Origin: Acidovorax radicis N35
GTDB lineage: Bacteria > Pseudomonadota > Gammaproteobacteria > Burkholderiales > Burkholderiaceae_C
Reading direction: 5' to 3'
NCBI RefSeq assembly: GCF_000204195.1
Contig: NZ_AFBG01000021.1
Location: 372,001-436,000, forward strand
DNA length: 64,000 nt
Within the stretch, counting starts at the first letter, position 1; the number at the start of each line of letters is the position of its first letter. The translations under genes were made by a program, and so were the position numbers. The notes under the pieces are model-generated. The model saw nothing but the letters and a program-made list of their open reading frames with translations. It was not told where the DNA came from and did no database searches. Positions 9,517-18,165 of the stretch are shown here, in pieces.

Positions 9517-10701
9517 GTGAACAAGAACCTGTGGTTGCTGGCCCTGTGCCAAGGCCTTTTCCTGACCAACAACGTCGTCTTCATCGCCATCAACGGGCTG
9601 GTGGGCCTGCAGCTGGCGCCCTTTGGCTGGATGGCCACGCTGCCGGTGATGGGCTACGTGGTGGGCGGCGCGCTGTCCACGCCCCTGGTGGCCAGGACGC
9701 AGATGCGCTGGGGCCGCAAGGTGTCGTTCCAGATCGGGCTGGCCGTGGCCGTGGCATCGGCCGCCCTGTGTGCCTGGGCGGCGTTCAGCGCCAGCTTCTG
9801 GCTGCTGTGCACCGCTACGCTGGTGGCGGGCTACTACAGCGCCAACGGCGGCCTGTACCGCTTTGCCGCCGCCGAACTGGCCAAGCCGGACTACCGCGAA
9901 AAGGCCGTCTCGCTGGTGCTTGCGGGCGGCCTGCTGGGCGCCGTGGCAGGTCCCAACCTGGCCAGCGCCACGCGCACGCTGTTCCCGGTGCCGTTTGCGG
10001 GCGCCTATATCGCGCTCATCGGTGTGGCACTGTTGTCCATGCTGTGCATGACAGCCATCCGGTTCGAGGCGCAGCCCGTGGTGCTCAACGCTGCGGGGCA
10101 ACGCGAGCAAGGGCGCCCCCTTTCTGTGCTGATGCGCCAACCCGCCTTCATCGTGGCCATTGTGGGCGCCGCGCTGGGCTATGGCGTGATGAACCTGCTG
10201 ATGGCGGCCACGCCGCTGGCCATGCAGGTGTGTGGCTTTGACTTTGATGCCTCGGCGCTGGTGCTGGAGTGGCATGTGATCGGCATGTTCGCTCCCGGCT
10301 TTGTCACTGGCCACCTCATCAAGCGGTTTGGTGTGCTGCCCATCATGGGCACGGGGGTGTTGCTCAACCTGGCGTGTGTGGCGGTGGCGCTGATGGGCGT
10401 GGAGCTGCACCACTTTGGGATTGCGCTGTTCTTCCTGGGCGTGGGCTGGAACTTCCTGTTCACCGGCTCCACCACGCTGGCCATGACGGCCTACCGCCCC
10501 GAGGAGAAGGACCGCGCCCAGGCGGCCATCAACTTCTGCGTGTACGCCACGCTGGCGCTGAGTGCGTTCTCGTCGGGCGTGCTGGTCACCACGCAGGGCT
10601 GGACGCTGCTCAACGCCGGCTCGCTGGTGCCGATTGTGGTGACGGGGCTGGCACTGGCCTGGCTGGGTGTGCAGCGCAAGCGCGTTTCAACCGGCGCCTG
10701 A
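9517..10701 (+). CDS. MFS transporter
   Basis: 394 residues with about 12 membrane helices, consistent with a major facilitator superfamily porter. A charged loop with RTQMRWGRK after helix 2 resembles the family's motif A position, and a longer central loop near residues 180-205 separates the two halves. The GTG start at 9517 is used because the frame has no better upstream start. Substrate is not identifiable. The 3' end overlaps the convergent LysR gene by 15 bases. The 226-bp gap to ubiU in the opposite direction must hold promoters for both, but no clear consensus was picked. Confidence 0.82.
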   Translation: MNKNLWLLALCQGLFLTNNVVFIAINGLVGLQLAPFGWMATLPVMGYVVGGALSTPLVARTQMRWGRKVSFQIGLAVAVASAALCAWAAFSASFWLLCTATLVAGYYSANGGLYRFAAAELAKPDYREKAVSLVLAGGLLGAVAGPNLASATRTLFPVPFAGAYIALIGVALLSMLCMTAIRFEAQPVVLNAAGQREQGRPLSVLMRQPAFIVAIVGAALGYGVMNLLMAATPLAMQVCGFDFDASALVLEWHVIGMFAPGFVTGHLIKRFGVLPIMGTGVLLNLACVAVALMGVELHHFGIALFFLGVGWNFLFTGSTTLAMTAYRPEEKDRAQAAINFCVYATLALSAFSSGVLVTTQGWTLLNAGSLVPIVVTGLALAWLGVQRKRVSTGA

Positions 10702-11613
10702 GGACGCGGCAGCCGTGGTGCCTTCCGCCGCCACGGTGGTGCGCAGCCACTGTGCAAAGGCCGCCACCGCAGGGTCTTCCAGACGCCCCGGCGCCACGAA
10801 GAGGCTGTAGCCGCGCACGCCGCTGTCGTGGTGCGGATGGGCCAGCACCAGCTCGCCCGACTGCAGTTCGCGCTCGACAAAGTACCGGGGCACCACGCCT
10901 AGCCCCAAGTCGGCGCGCACCGCCTCCACCAGCATCGAGAACAGGTCGAATCGGTGGCCTCCCAAAGTGTGGCCGGGGATGCGCGTGATGCCGGCACGGC
11001 CAAACCATTCGTCCCACGCGCCCAGGCGCGAGCTGAGCTGCAGCAACGGCACGGCGCGGAAGTCGCCGCGCTCCATCGCGCGGCGGTGGCGCGATTGCGG
11101 TGCACACACGGCCACGCAGACCTCGGGCATCAGGGACGCGGGCACCACCCCGGGCCAGGCCGCGTCGTCGTACTGCACGGCCACATCAAACGGAACCTCC
11201 GCCATGTAGATCTGCGTGGGGTACACCTGCAGGTGCAGGCTGCATCCCTTCTGCTGCGCGAGGAAGGTGGGCAAACGGGGCAACAGCCAGCGCTCGGCAA
11301 ACACTGGCACGCAGCCCACCAGCAGGCGCGCGCCATCGGGCCGCTGGGCCATGGCTTCGAGCGTGTGGTTCTGCAGCCGCAGCAGGTCGCCCACGACCTG
11401 CGCGTGGTAGCGGCGGCCCACGTCGGTGAGCGTGGAGCCGCGTGCGCCGCGCTGCACCAGTTGCAGGCCCAGCTGGCCTTCGAGCAGGCGCAGCTGCTGG
11501 CTCACGGCGCTGTGGGTGAGGCAGAGTTCTTCGGCGGCCTTGCTCACACCGTGGTGGCGCGCCACGGCATCAAAAACGAGCAGGGCGCGGGTGCTGGGGA
11601 TGTGTCGGCGCAT
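10687..11613 (-). CDS. LysR-family transcriptional regulator (GcvA-like)
   Basis: 308 residues. The winged helix-turn-helix is at residues 4-62 (STRALLVFDAVARHHGVSKAAEELCLTHSAVSQQLRLLE), followed by a substrate-binding domain with the GcvA-type feature of Trp/Arg in LGAWDEWF. Start 11613 is set by the family N-terminus. It is divergent from the exported M20 peptidase across 151 bp, and a perfect dyad with LysR T-N11-A spacing lies at 11624-11638, so it probably controls both itself and the peptidase. The effector is unknown. Confidence 0.87.
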   Translation of the reverse strand: MRRHIPSTRALLVFDAVARHHGVSKAAEELCLTHSAVSQQLRLLEGQLGLQLVQRGARGSTLTDVGRRYHAQVVGDLLRLQNHTLEAMAQRPDGARLLVGCVPVFAERWLLPRLPTFLAQQKGCSLHLQVYPTQIYMAEVPFDVAVQYDDAAWPGVVPASLMPEVCVAVCAPQSRHRRAMERGDFRAVPLLQLSSRLGAWDEWFGRAGITRIPGHTLGGHRFDLFSMLVEAVRADLGLGVVPRYFVERELQSGELVLAHPHHDSGVRGYSLFVAPGRLEDPAVAAFAQWLRTTVAAEGTTAAASSGAG

Positions 11614-11623
11614 GTAAGAAAAA

Positions 11624-11638
11624 CTGTCGGCTGGACAG
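11624..11638. promoter_or_regulatory. Putative LysR operator
   Basis: CTGTCGGCTGGACAG is a dyad of CTGTC-N5-GACAG with the T-N11-A arrangement expected for LysR-type regulators. It lies 11 bases upstream of the regulator start and 127 bases upstream of the divergent peptidase. Confidence 0.45.
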
Positions 11639-11764
11639 ATTAAAGCAGAGCCCGCGGGCTGGGTTCGGTCCAACAATTGCATGGCCCTGCGTGCCGGCCC
11701 ACGGCTCCATCCACAACGCCGGATGGGCCGGCCACCCCTTCCGTTTGTGTTTCGCTGGATCACC

Positions 11765-13135
11765 ATGACTCACCCTCTCCGTACCTTCCGTGCCACAGCC
11801 CTCGCCGGTGCCGTGGCCCTTGCCACCGCCACCCTGCTGCCCTCTGCAGCGTATGCACAGTTCGGCGCCGTGGCGCCCACGCCCACCGCGCTGCGTCCCG
11901 CCGTGGACAAGGCCTATGGCCAGCTCATGGCCGCGCCGCAGATCCTGCAGCTGCTGGACGCCGTGAAGGCTGACCACGACCGCGCCACCGAAGACCTGCG
12001 CATGCTCACCGAGATCGAGGCCCCGCCGTTCAAGGAGCAAAAACGCGCCGAGGCGTTCCTCGCGCGCCTGAAGACCCTGGGCTTGGCCAGCGCCGCCATC
12101 GACGCCGAAGGCAACGTGGTGGGCGTGCGCAAGGGCACGGGCAACGGCCCCAAGCTCGTGATCTCGGCCCACCTGGACACGGTGTTCCCGGCCGGCACCG
12201 ACGTGAAGGTGAAGGAGCGCGAAGGCAAGCTGCACGCGCCCGGCATCTCGGACAACACGCGCGGCCTGGCCGTGCTGCTGTCGTGGCTCAAGGTGCTGAA
12301 CGACCAGAAGATCGCCACCGTGGGCGACCTGGTGTTTGTGGGCAATGTGGGCGAGGAAGAGCTGGGCAACCTGCGCGGCATGAAGCACCTGTTCAAGGAA
12401 CACCTCGACATCGACGGTTTGGTGGCACTGGAGCCCGCGCCGGACGGCACGGTGCTGGTGCTGGGCACGGGCAGCCACCGCCATGAGGTCACGTTCAAGG
12501 GCCCGGGCGGCCACAGCTACGCCGCGTTCGGCGAGGTGCCCAGCGCCATCCACGGCATGGGCCGCGCCATTGCCAAGATCGCCGAGATCCGCACCCCCAA
12601 GAGTCCCAAAACCACCTTCACCGTGGGCACGGTGGGCGGCGGCACATCCGTCAACACCATCGCGCCCGATGCGCGCATGGCGGTGGACATCCGCTCCGAC
12701 GAAACAGCCCCGATGCTGGCCACGGAAAAGCAGGTACTGGCCGCCGTGGACAGCGCGGTGACCGAAGAAAACGCGCGCTGGGGTGTGAACACCCTGAGCG
12801 CATCGACCAAACTTATCGGCGACCGGCCCGGTGGCCGTACGGCGGCGGATTCGGTCATTGTCGAAGCGGCCGTGCGCGCCAACACGGCGTTTGGCCGCAA
12901 GACTGTGCTGGGCGGCGCGAGCACCGATGCCAACGTGCCCATGTCGCTGGGCATCCCCGCCATCGTGATCGGGGGCGGTGGCAAGACGGGCGGGTTCCAC
13001 GCGCTGTCCGAATGGATCGACCTGACGGACGCCTGGAAGGGCGCGCAGACCTCGCTGGTCACGGTGCTGGGGCTGGTGGGGGTGCAAGGCGTGAGCGCGC
13101 CGCTGCTGGACAAGCGCCCACCCCGCGCGCCCTAA
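11765..13135 (+). CDS. Exported M20 family metallopeptidase
   Basis: 456 residues with an N-terminal Sec signal (cleavage near AAYAQ, residue 31). Zinc-site motifs of M20 peptidases are present in order: SAHLDTVFP, the bridging Asp in GISDNTRG, the catalytic Glu pair in VGEEELGN, and a dimerisation domain beginning at EVTFKGPGGHSYAAFG. It would act in the periplasm on peptides or an amidated substrate. ATG 11765 is chosen because the signal peptide begins there; the frame is open from 11681. It is divergent from a LysR regulator. A stem of GCCACG/CGTGGC lies just after the stop, near 13148-13177, without a T-tract. Confidence 0.87.
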   Translation: MTHPLRTFRATALAGAVALATATLLPSAAYAQFGAVAPTPTALRPAVDKAYGQLMAAPQILQLLDAVKADHDRATEDLRMLTEIEAPPFKEQKRAEAFLARLKTLGLASAAIDAEGNVVGVRKGTGNGPKLVISAHLDTVFPAGTDVKVKEREGKLHAPGISDNTRGLAVLLSWLKVLNDQKIATVGDLVFVGNVGEEELGNLRGMKHLFKEHLDIDGLVALEPAPDGTVLVLGTGSHRHEVTFKGPGGHSYAAFGEVPSAIHGMGRAIAKIAEIRTPKSPKTTFTVGTVGGGTSVNTIAPDARMAVDIRSDETAPMLATEKQVLAAVDSAVTEENARWGVNTLSASTKLIGDRPGGRTAADSVIVEAAVRANTAFGRKTVLGGASTDANVPMSLGIPAIVIGGGGKTGGFHALSEWIDLTDAWKGAQTSLVTVLGLVGVQGVSAPLLDKRPPRAP

Positions 13136-13340
13136 CGCAGTCGCCCTGCCACGCACCTGAACCAGGTGTCTCGTGGCATTCGGCACCCGCTTGCCTATCG
13201 CCAAGGGGCCTGCGGTAGAAGAATTCACGATTGTTGACACAGCCGCCGGCCCCTGCCTGCGTACCATCGGCAGTTAGCAGACCGTGGTCACGGTCCGGCC
13301 GCTCTGCGGTTGTCTTTTATTCCTTCTGCAGGAGAACACC

Positions 13341-13823
13341 ATGGGTTTGCTCGATTCCGTTCTGGGTGCCGTCATCAACAATGCATCGCAAGGCGGCAGC
13401 GGCGCCGCTGCGTCCGGTGGGGCCGGAGGTGGCTTGGGGGGACTGATCAGCATGGCCGCGCAAAACCCGCAGCTGGTGCAGGCCGTGATGTCCCTGATCA
13501 GCAACGACGGCCCGGTGGGTGGCCTGCCGGGCCTGATGGCCAAGTTTCAGCAGGCGGGGCTGGGCAATGTGATTGCGTCCTGGCTCAGCGCGGGGCCCAA
13601 CCAGGCGATCTCGGGCGAGCAGCTGTCCGATGTGCTGGGCAGCGGCCCGCTGTCGCAGATCGCGTCGCAACTGGGCGTGGGCCCCGGAGCCGCCGCAGGC
13701 CAGCTGGCCCAGGTGCTGCCGGGACTGATCGACCAGCTCAGCCCACGCGGTGAGGCACCGCAGGGCGGGTTTGGCACATCGAACGACCTGTTCGGAATGC
13801 TGGGCGGTTTGCTACAAAAATGA
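13341..13823 (+). CDS. YidB-family (DUF937) protein
   Basis: 160 residues, Gly/Ala-rich near the N-terminus (residues 14-32), with the YidB/DUF937 pattern: MGLLDSVLGAVI at the start, GLGNVIASWLSAGPNQAISGEQL in the centre and LGVGPGAAAGQLAQVLPGLIDQLSP. No signal peptide or membrane helix is clear. The SD AGGAGAACACC precedes the ATG. The molecular function of the family is not established. A TTGACA at 13234 may be part of its promoter. A family A repeat follows the stop at once. Confidence 0.85.
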   Translation: MGLLDSVLGAVINNASQGGSGAAASGGAGGGLGGLISMAAQNPQLVQAVMSLISNDGPVGGLPGLMAKFQQAGLGNVIASWLSAGPNQAISGEQLSDVLGSGPLSQIASQLGVGPGAAAGQLAQVLPGLIDQLSPRGEAPQGGFGTSNDLFGMLGGLLQK

Positions 13824-13875
13824 TATCTGCTAGCGCTTGATGGGTAAGCGCTGGCGACCATTTTTATTTGAAATT
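13813..13875. repeat. Family A palindromic repeat (copy 2)
   Basis: Contains CTAGCGCTTGATGGGTAAGC with GCTGG, flanked by ATGATATCTG and CCATTTTTATTTG. It starts inside the last codons of the YidB-like gene. On the plus strand the stem is followed by a TTTTT run, so it may act as that gene's terminator. Confidence 0.7.
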
Positions 13876-13891
13876 CTGGGTGGCAGCGCTT

Positions 13892-14122
13892 AGAACGTGT
13901 TCACGATCTCGCAGGGGTCGCGTTGGAGCGCAATCGGGATGAGTGGATGCTTCGGATGCGCCGCATGGGCTCATGCCCATGCAAGCAGCCGGGGCGGCCA
14001 ATCGCCCGATTTCGCTCCAACCCTTCGGGCAGTGGTCTTGGCCGGCGGTCTGCGGCGTTGCGGCGCTTGCCAATAGCCGAGCTATTGGCTGCGCGACTCC
14101 TGGGAGATCGTGAACACGTTCT
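13892..14122. mobile_element. MITE-like 231-bp inverted-repeat element
   Basis: Terminal inverted repeats of 31 bp with two mismatches: AGAACGTGTTCACGATCTC at 13892-13910 is perfectly matched by its complement at 14104-14122, and the match continues inward to 13922 and 14092. Inside are three more stems: 13922-13938 with 14005-14021 (16 of 17), 13963-13970 with 13975-13982 (8 of 8), and 14069-14077 with 14081-14089 (9 of 9). No coding sequence is convincing. It could be a non-autonomous transposon remnant or a structured RNA. Its right end touches the stop codon of the hydrolase gene. Confidence 0.6.
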
Positions 14123-14994
14123 TAGGAGGCCACCGGGCAGCGCTGTACCAGCCATTGCTGCAGCAGGTCGAACACCGGATCGGCCAGCTCCGGGCTTTCG
14201 TTGAACAGCTCGTGGAACAGGGGCTCGAAACAATGCGCGTGCACCAGCGCCTTGGGTGCGGCCGCTGCAAAGGCGCGGCTGCCCGCCGGGTTGACCAGCT
14301 TGTCGCCGCCCGCCCACATCAACAGCGTGGGCACGCTCCAGTGCGCGGCGCGGGCCACGGTGGCGGGGCCGCCGTTGGCGATGAAACGCGCCAGGCGTGC
14401 GCTGATGCGGTCGTGGCACAGCGGATCGGCCAGGTAGGCGGCCACTACAGCGGGGTCGTGCGAAAGGTACTGTGCATCCAGCCCGTTGCCCACGCGCAGG
14501 TTGGGCGCGATGCGCGGCAGCGTGGCCAGCAGCAGTTTTTGCACGGCGCCCAGGCCCGCATCGAGTGCGGGGGATGACAGCACCAGCGCGTCCACAGGCC
14601 GCAGGTTCATCGCCACAAAACGCGATGCCACCAGCCCGCCCATGCTGTGGCCCAGCAACACCAGCGGCTGGCCGGCGGGCAAACGGGCGCGCGTGGCATC
14701 GACCATGTCGGCCAGATCGTCCAGCAGGCGCAGGTCCGAGGTGAGCCCGCCGCGCGGCCCGCTCGATTCGCCGTGGCCGTATTGGTCGTAGCCGCGCGCT
14801 GCGAACCCCCAGGCGTTCAGCCGCCGCGCCACCGCGTCGTAGCGGCCCACATGTTCGCCCAGGCCATGCACCAGCAGCACGGTGCCGCGCTGGGGCTCGC
14901 CTTCCGGCAGGGGCCAGTCCTGCACGGCCAGGTTCTCTCCATCGCTGGCGGTGAAGGTGGTGAGTGTGGAGGGAAGGGTTTCTTCAGAGGTCAT
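14122..14994 (-). CDS. Alpha/beta hydrolase (monoacylglycerol lipase / lysophospholipase type)
   Basis: 290 residues of the Hydrolase_4 (serine aminopeptidase S33-like) family. Seen are the oxyanion segment LVHGLGEHVGRYD, YDQYGHGESSGPRG, and the nucleophile elbow GHSMGG with Ser near residue 121. A late Asp (MWAGGDKLV) and His (HAHCFEPLFHE) complete a plausible triad. It has no signal peptide, so it probably hydrolyses glycerides or lysophospholipids in the cytoplasm. The stop TAA overlaps the last base of the 231-bp inverted-repeat element, so the element sits exactly at the gene's 3' end. The SD is weak. Confidence 0.85.
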   Translation of the reverse strand: MTSEETLPSTLTTFTASDGENLAVQDWPLPEGEPQRGTVLLVHGLGEHVGRYDAVARRLNAWGFAARGYDQYGHGESSGPRGGLTSDLRLLDDLADMVDATRARLPAGQPLVLLGHSMGGLVASRFVAMNLRPVDALVLSSPALDAGLGAVQKLLLATLPRIAPNLRVGNGLDAQYLSHDPAVVAAYLADPLCHDRISARLARFIANGGPATVARAAHWSVPTLLMWAGGDKLVNPAGSRAFAAAAPKALVHAHCFEPLFHELFNESPELADPVFDLLQQWLVQRCPVAS

Positions 14995-15107
14995 GGCAGA
15001 AGGAGAGATCCGTCAGGAACAGCACACCCCGTGCAGCCCGGGGCACAGGCCCCGGGGCTGCCAGAGGGGGCCGCGAAGGGCCGGGCAAAGGGTAGGAAGA
15101 GACAGCT

Positions 15108-16601
15108 TTAGCCCGCAACAGCCGCCGGTGCCACCACCTGCTGCGCCATCGAGGCAATCACCTGCGCCACCGAGGCCGTGAGGCGCTTGGCATAGGGCAC
15201 ATGCAAAAACTCGTTGGGACCGTGTGCGTTGCTCTTGGGGCCCAGCACGCCGCAGACCATCATCTGCGCGGCAGGAAAACCTTCGCTGAGCATGTTCATG
15301 AGCGGGATGGTGCCGCCCTGGCCGATGTAGCCACAGGGCGCGCCGAAGTGCGCCTGCGAGGCCTCGTTGAGCGCCTGCTCGAACCAGGACGTGGTGGCGG
15401 GGGCATTCCAGCCCGTGGCGCCACTGGTGCCCTGGAAGGTGACCTTGGCCTGGTAGGGCGCGTTGTCTTCGAGCAGTGCCTTGAGCTCCTGCACGGCCTG
15501 GCCAGCATCGACCAGGGGTGGCAGGCGCAGGCTGAGCTTGAAGGCGGTGTAGGGGCGCAGCACATTGCCCGCGTCCTGCAGTGCCGGGAAGCCTTCGGCC
15601 CCGGTCACGCTGAGCGTGGGCTCCCAGGTGCGCTTGAGCAAGGCCTGCAGCGGGTCGGTGGTGGTGGGCAGCGCAAAGGTGGTGGAACCGCCGCAGTCGT
15701 AATGCGCCCAGGGGAAACGCTTGTACACCTCTTCGCCCAGAATGGCCGCCGTGGCGCGGGCCTGGGCCACGCGGTCGGCAGGCACTTCGCAATGGAAACT
15801 CTGGGGCAGCAGGCGGCCGGTGGCGCTGTCTTCCAGGCGATCAAGCACCTGCCGCATGATGCGGAACGACGAGGGCACGAGGCCCGAAGCGTCGCCGGAG
15901 TGGATGCCTTCGGTCAGGATCTCGACCTTGAGCGTGCCGGTGGCCATGCCGCGCAGGCTGGTGGTGAGCCACAGCTGGTCGTAGTTGCCCGCACCCGAAT
16001 CGAGGCACACCACCAGTGCCACGTTGCCCATGCGGGGCTTCAAGGCATCGATGTAGGGCAGCAGGTCGCGCGAGCCGCTTTCCTCGCAGGTCTCGATCAG
16101 GCCCACGATGCGCGGGTGCGGCACGTTCTGGCGCTTCAATTCCTGCACCGCGGCGATGCTGGCGTACACCGCGTAGCCGTCGTCCGCGCCGCCGCGGCCG
16201 TAGAGCTTGCCGTCTTCGTACTTGGGGGTCCAGGGGCCCAGGTCGTTGCGCCAGCCGCTGAACTCGGGTTGTTTGTCGAGGTGGCCATACATCAGAACCG
16301 TGTCGGTGGCGCCGGGCTGCGTGGATTCGATTTCAAAAAACAGCACGGGGGTGCGGCCGGGGAGGCGCACGATCTCGAGCGTGAGGCCTGCGACCTTTTG
16401 TGATTCGACCCACGCGGCAGCATTGCGCACCACCGTGTCGAGCAGGCCCTGCTCGGCCCAGTCGGGCGAGAACATGGGCGACTTGGCAGGGATGGCGATG
16501 TAGTCGGTGAGCTGACGAACGATGTCGTTGTCCCACGCCTGGCTGACCCTTTCAAGGGCCAGGGCGGGTTGAAGGGCGTGGGCGGGGACTCGGGCGTTCA
16601 T
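15108..16601 (-). CDS. M20 family dipeptidase/carboxypeptidase (cytosolic)
   Basis: 497 residues without a signal peptide. Zinc ligands and catalytic residues of the M20 family are seen: LMYGHLDKQPEFSGW, YGRGGADDGYA, ETCEESGSRDLL, LDSGAGNYDQLW and, near the end, HGPNEFLHV. The long spacing and LDKQP motif resemble the carnosinase/CNDP-like dipeptidase branch. ATG 16601 follows a good SD (CAGGAGA). It would hydrolyse dipeptides in the cytosol. The gene stands alone between the alpha/beta hydrolase (113 bp downstream) and the diguanylate cyclase. Confidence 0.87.
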   Translation of the reverse strand: MNARVPAHALQPALALERVSQAWDNDIVRQLTDYIAIPAKSPMFSPDWAEQGLLDTVVRNAAAWVESQKVAGLTLEIVRLPGRTPVLFFEIESTQPGATDTVLMYGHLDKQPEFSGWRNDLGPWTPKYEDGKLYGRGGADDGYAVYASIAAVQELKRQNVPHPRIVGLIETCEESGSRDLLPYIDALKPRMGNVALVVCLDSGAGNYDQLWLTTSLRGMATGTLKVEILTEGIHSGDASGLVPSSFRIMRQVLDRLEDSATGRLLPQSFHCEVPADRVAQARATAAILGEEVYKRFPWAHYDCGGSTTFALPTTTDPLQALLKRTWEPTLSVTGAEGFPALQDAGNVLRPYTAFKLSLRLPPLVDAGQAVQELKALLEDNAPYQAKVTFQGTSGATGWNAPATTSWFEQALNEASQAHFGAPCGYIGQGGTIPLMNMLSEGFPAAQMMVCGVLGPKSNAHGPNEFLHVPYAKRLTASVAQVIASMAQQVVAPAAVAG

Positions 16602-16783
16602 GGGCGGCTCTCCTGAATACGGGTGATCTTGTGGACCGAAACCAGCATTCCAACACAACGCCTGTACGCGCGCCATCGCAGATCTCCAAACACCCTGACA
16701 GCGCTCCCGCCGCGCTGCAGCATGGGGTTCCGCCCTTCTTCAGGGGCGTGCCCAGCGTGCCCGTCCCGCGTCCCTCTTGGGGG

Positions 16784-18040
16784 TCAATACCGGGAAACAG
16801 GATGCGTGTCGGGATTGGCCTGTGCCGCCGCCAGGGAGGCGGGGCGCCGCAGTCCGGTGGCCACCTCCACGCGGTTGCGGCCATTGTTCTTGGCCTGGTA
16901 GAGCGCACGGTCGGCAGCGGCGATGAGCATGTCCCAGCTGTCGCCGGGCTCCAGTCGGCCGCCGAAGACGCCGATGCTCACCGTGACGGCAATCCCCAGG
17001 GCAGCGTCGGTGCCGGCGTCTGGCGCGGCCCCGCCGGCTGCGCGGATGCGGCAGCGTGATTCTTCCACCGCCTTGCACAGTTCCCGCGCCAGCTGCTCGG
17101 CCCCCAGCAGTGTGGTGTCGGGCAGCACCACCATGAATTCCTCGCCCCCGTAGCGGCCCACAAGGTCCTGTGCCCGCACGCGCTCGCTCAGCACGTTGAC
17201 CACGCTGCACAGCACCTGGTCTCCTGCGGGGTGACCATAGCGGTCATTGACCCGCTTGAAGTGGTCGATGTCCACCATCATGAGCGCAATGGACTCGCGC
17301 GAGCGCACGGCGCGAGAGACGTCGCGGTCCAGCGCCGCGATCAGCGAGCGGCGGTTGGCCACACCGGTGAGCGGGTCCAGCGCCGCCATGATGCGGTTGT
17401 TTTCGTCGGCACGGTCGCGCGACATGAACACAAAACCCATGGAGCTGATGAGCACCACCGAAAACGTGCCCATGAACGTGAGCGTCTGCAGCAGGCTGCT
17501 CTGCAGGATGCTGGTCGCCGCTTGGCTGCCGCCGAAGGCCAGCAGCGCCCGGCCACCCAGCACGACCGCCTCCAGCCCCAGCCCCGCCACCAGCAGCCAC
17601 TGCGCGCGCCCCACCGTGGCGTGGCGGCGCTCCAGGGCCGCCGCCAGGGCCCACACGGCCTGCAGCCCGATGACCAGGCCCACAAAACTCGCGCGCGCCG
17701 GAAAGTTGTCTATGAAAACCACCACAAAAGCCGTGACCAGCGCAGGCGGCGTGAACAGCAGCAGCCACCGTGGGGCACGCCCCTGGAACTGATAGATCGC
17801 CGCGATCATCCCCACGAACACGCACGACAGCAGCAGGTTGCCCAGCACGATGGACAGCACATCGGGCACCTGGCCCCGCAGCATGATCAGCAGGTGCCCA
17901 ATGGCATTGACCAGCAGGGCGGCGGCCCACCGCCCCAGGCCATCGCGCCGTCGGCCCCACCCCACCACGGCCATGGACGCGGCCATCATGAGCGAGCTCA
18001 CAATGATCATGACCAGCATGGTGGGAACGTGGGCGGCCAT
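16784..18040 (-). CDS. Membrane diguanylate cyclase (GGDEF domain)
   Basis: 418 residues. The first about 215 residues hold several hydrophobic helices, making an integral membrane sensor. The C-terminal GGDEF domain (about residues 230-410) begins DPLTGVANRRSLIAALDRD and carries GRYGGEEFMVVLP, an active GGEEF variant, so it should make cyclic di-GMP from two GTP. An upstream RxxD inhibitory site is visible as RVRAQD, five residues before the active motif. The signal sensed is not known. No partner gene is adjacent; the chemoreceptor 3' end is 125 bp away on the same strand. Confidence 0.88.
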   Translation of the reverse strand: MAAHVPTMLVMIIVSSLMMAASMAVVGWGRRRDGLGRWAAALLVNAIGHLLIMLRGQVPDVLSIVLGNLLLSCVFVGMIAAIYQFQGRAPRWLLLFTPPALVTAFVVVFIDNFPARASFVGLVIGLQAVWALAAALERRHATVGRAQWLLVAGLGLEAVVLGGRALLAFGGSQAATSILQSSLLQTLTFMGTFSVVLISSMGFVFMSRDRADENNRIMAALDPLTGVANRRSLIAALDRDVSRAVRSRESIALMMVDIDHFKRVNDRYGHPAGDQVLCSVVNVLSERVRAQDLVGRYGGEEFMVVLPDTTLLGAEQLARELCKAVEESRCRIRAAGGAAPDAGTDAALGIAVTVSIGVFGGRLEPGDSWDMLIAAADRALYQAKNNGRNRVEVATGLRRPASLAAAQANPDTHPVSRY

Positions 18041-18165
18041 GGCAGGCTAGGTGGCGTGGTCGGGACAAAGGAAGTTCAGGCCAGCATAAACCAAGGGCCC
18101 CGCAGAACAAACCAGAGGATGACCACCGCGCCCTGGAGCGCGCTGCGCGCGCGCCCCCTTTCCCG

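Noticed and set aside
11570-13267. Large minus-strand open frame opposite the M20 peptidase
   Set aside because: It is His/Gln-rich and typical of high-GC shadow frames; the plus-strand frame has clear M20 motifs.
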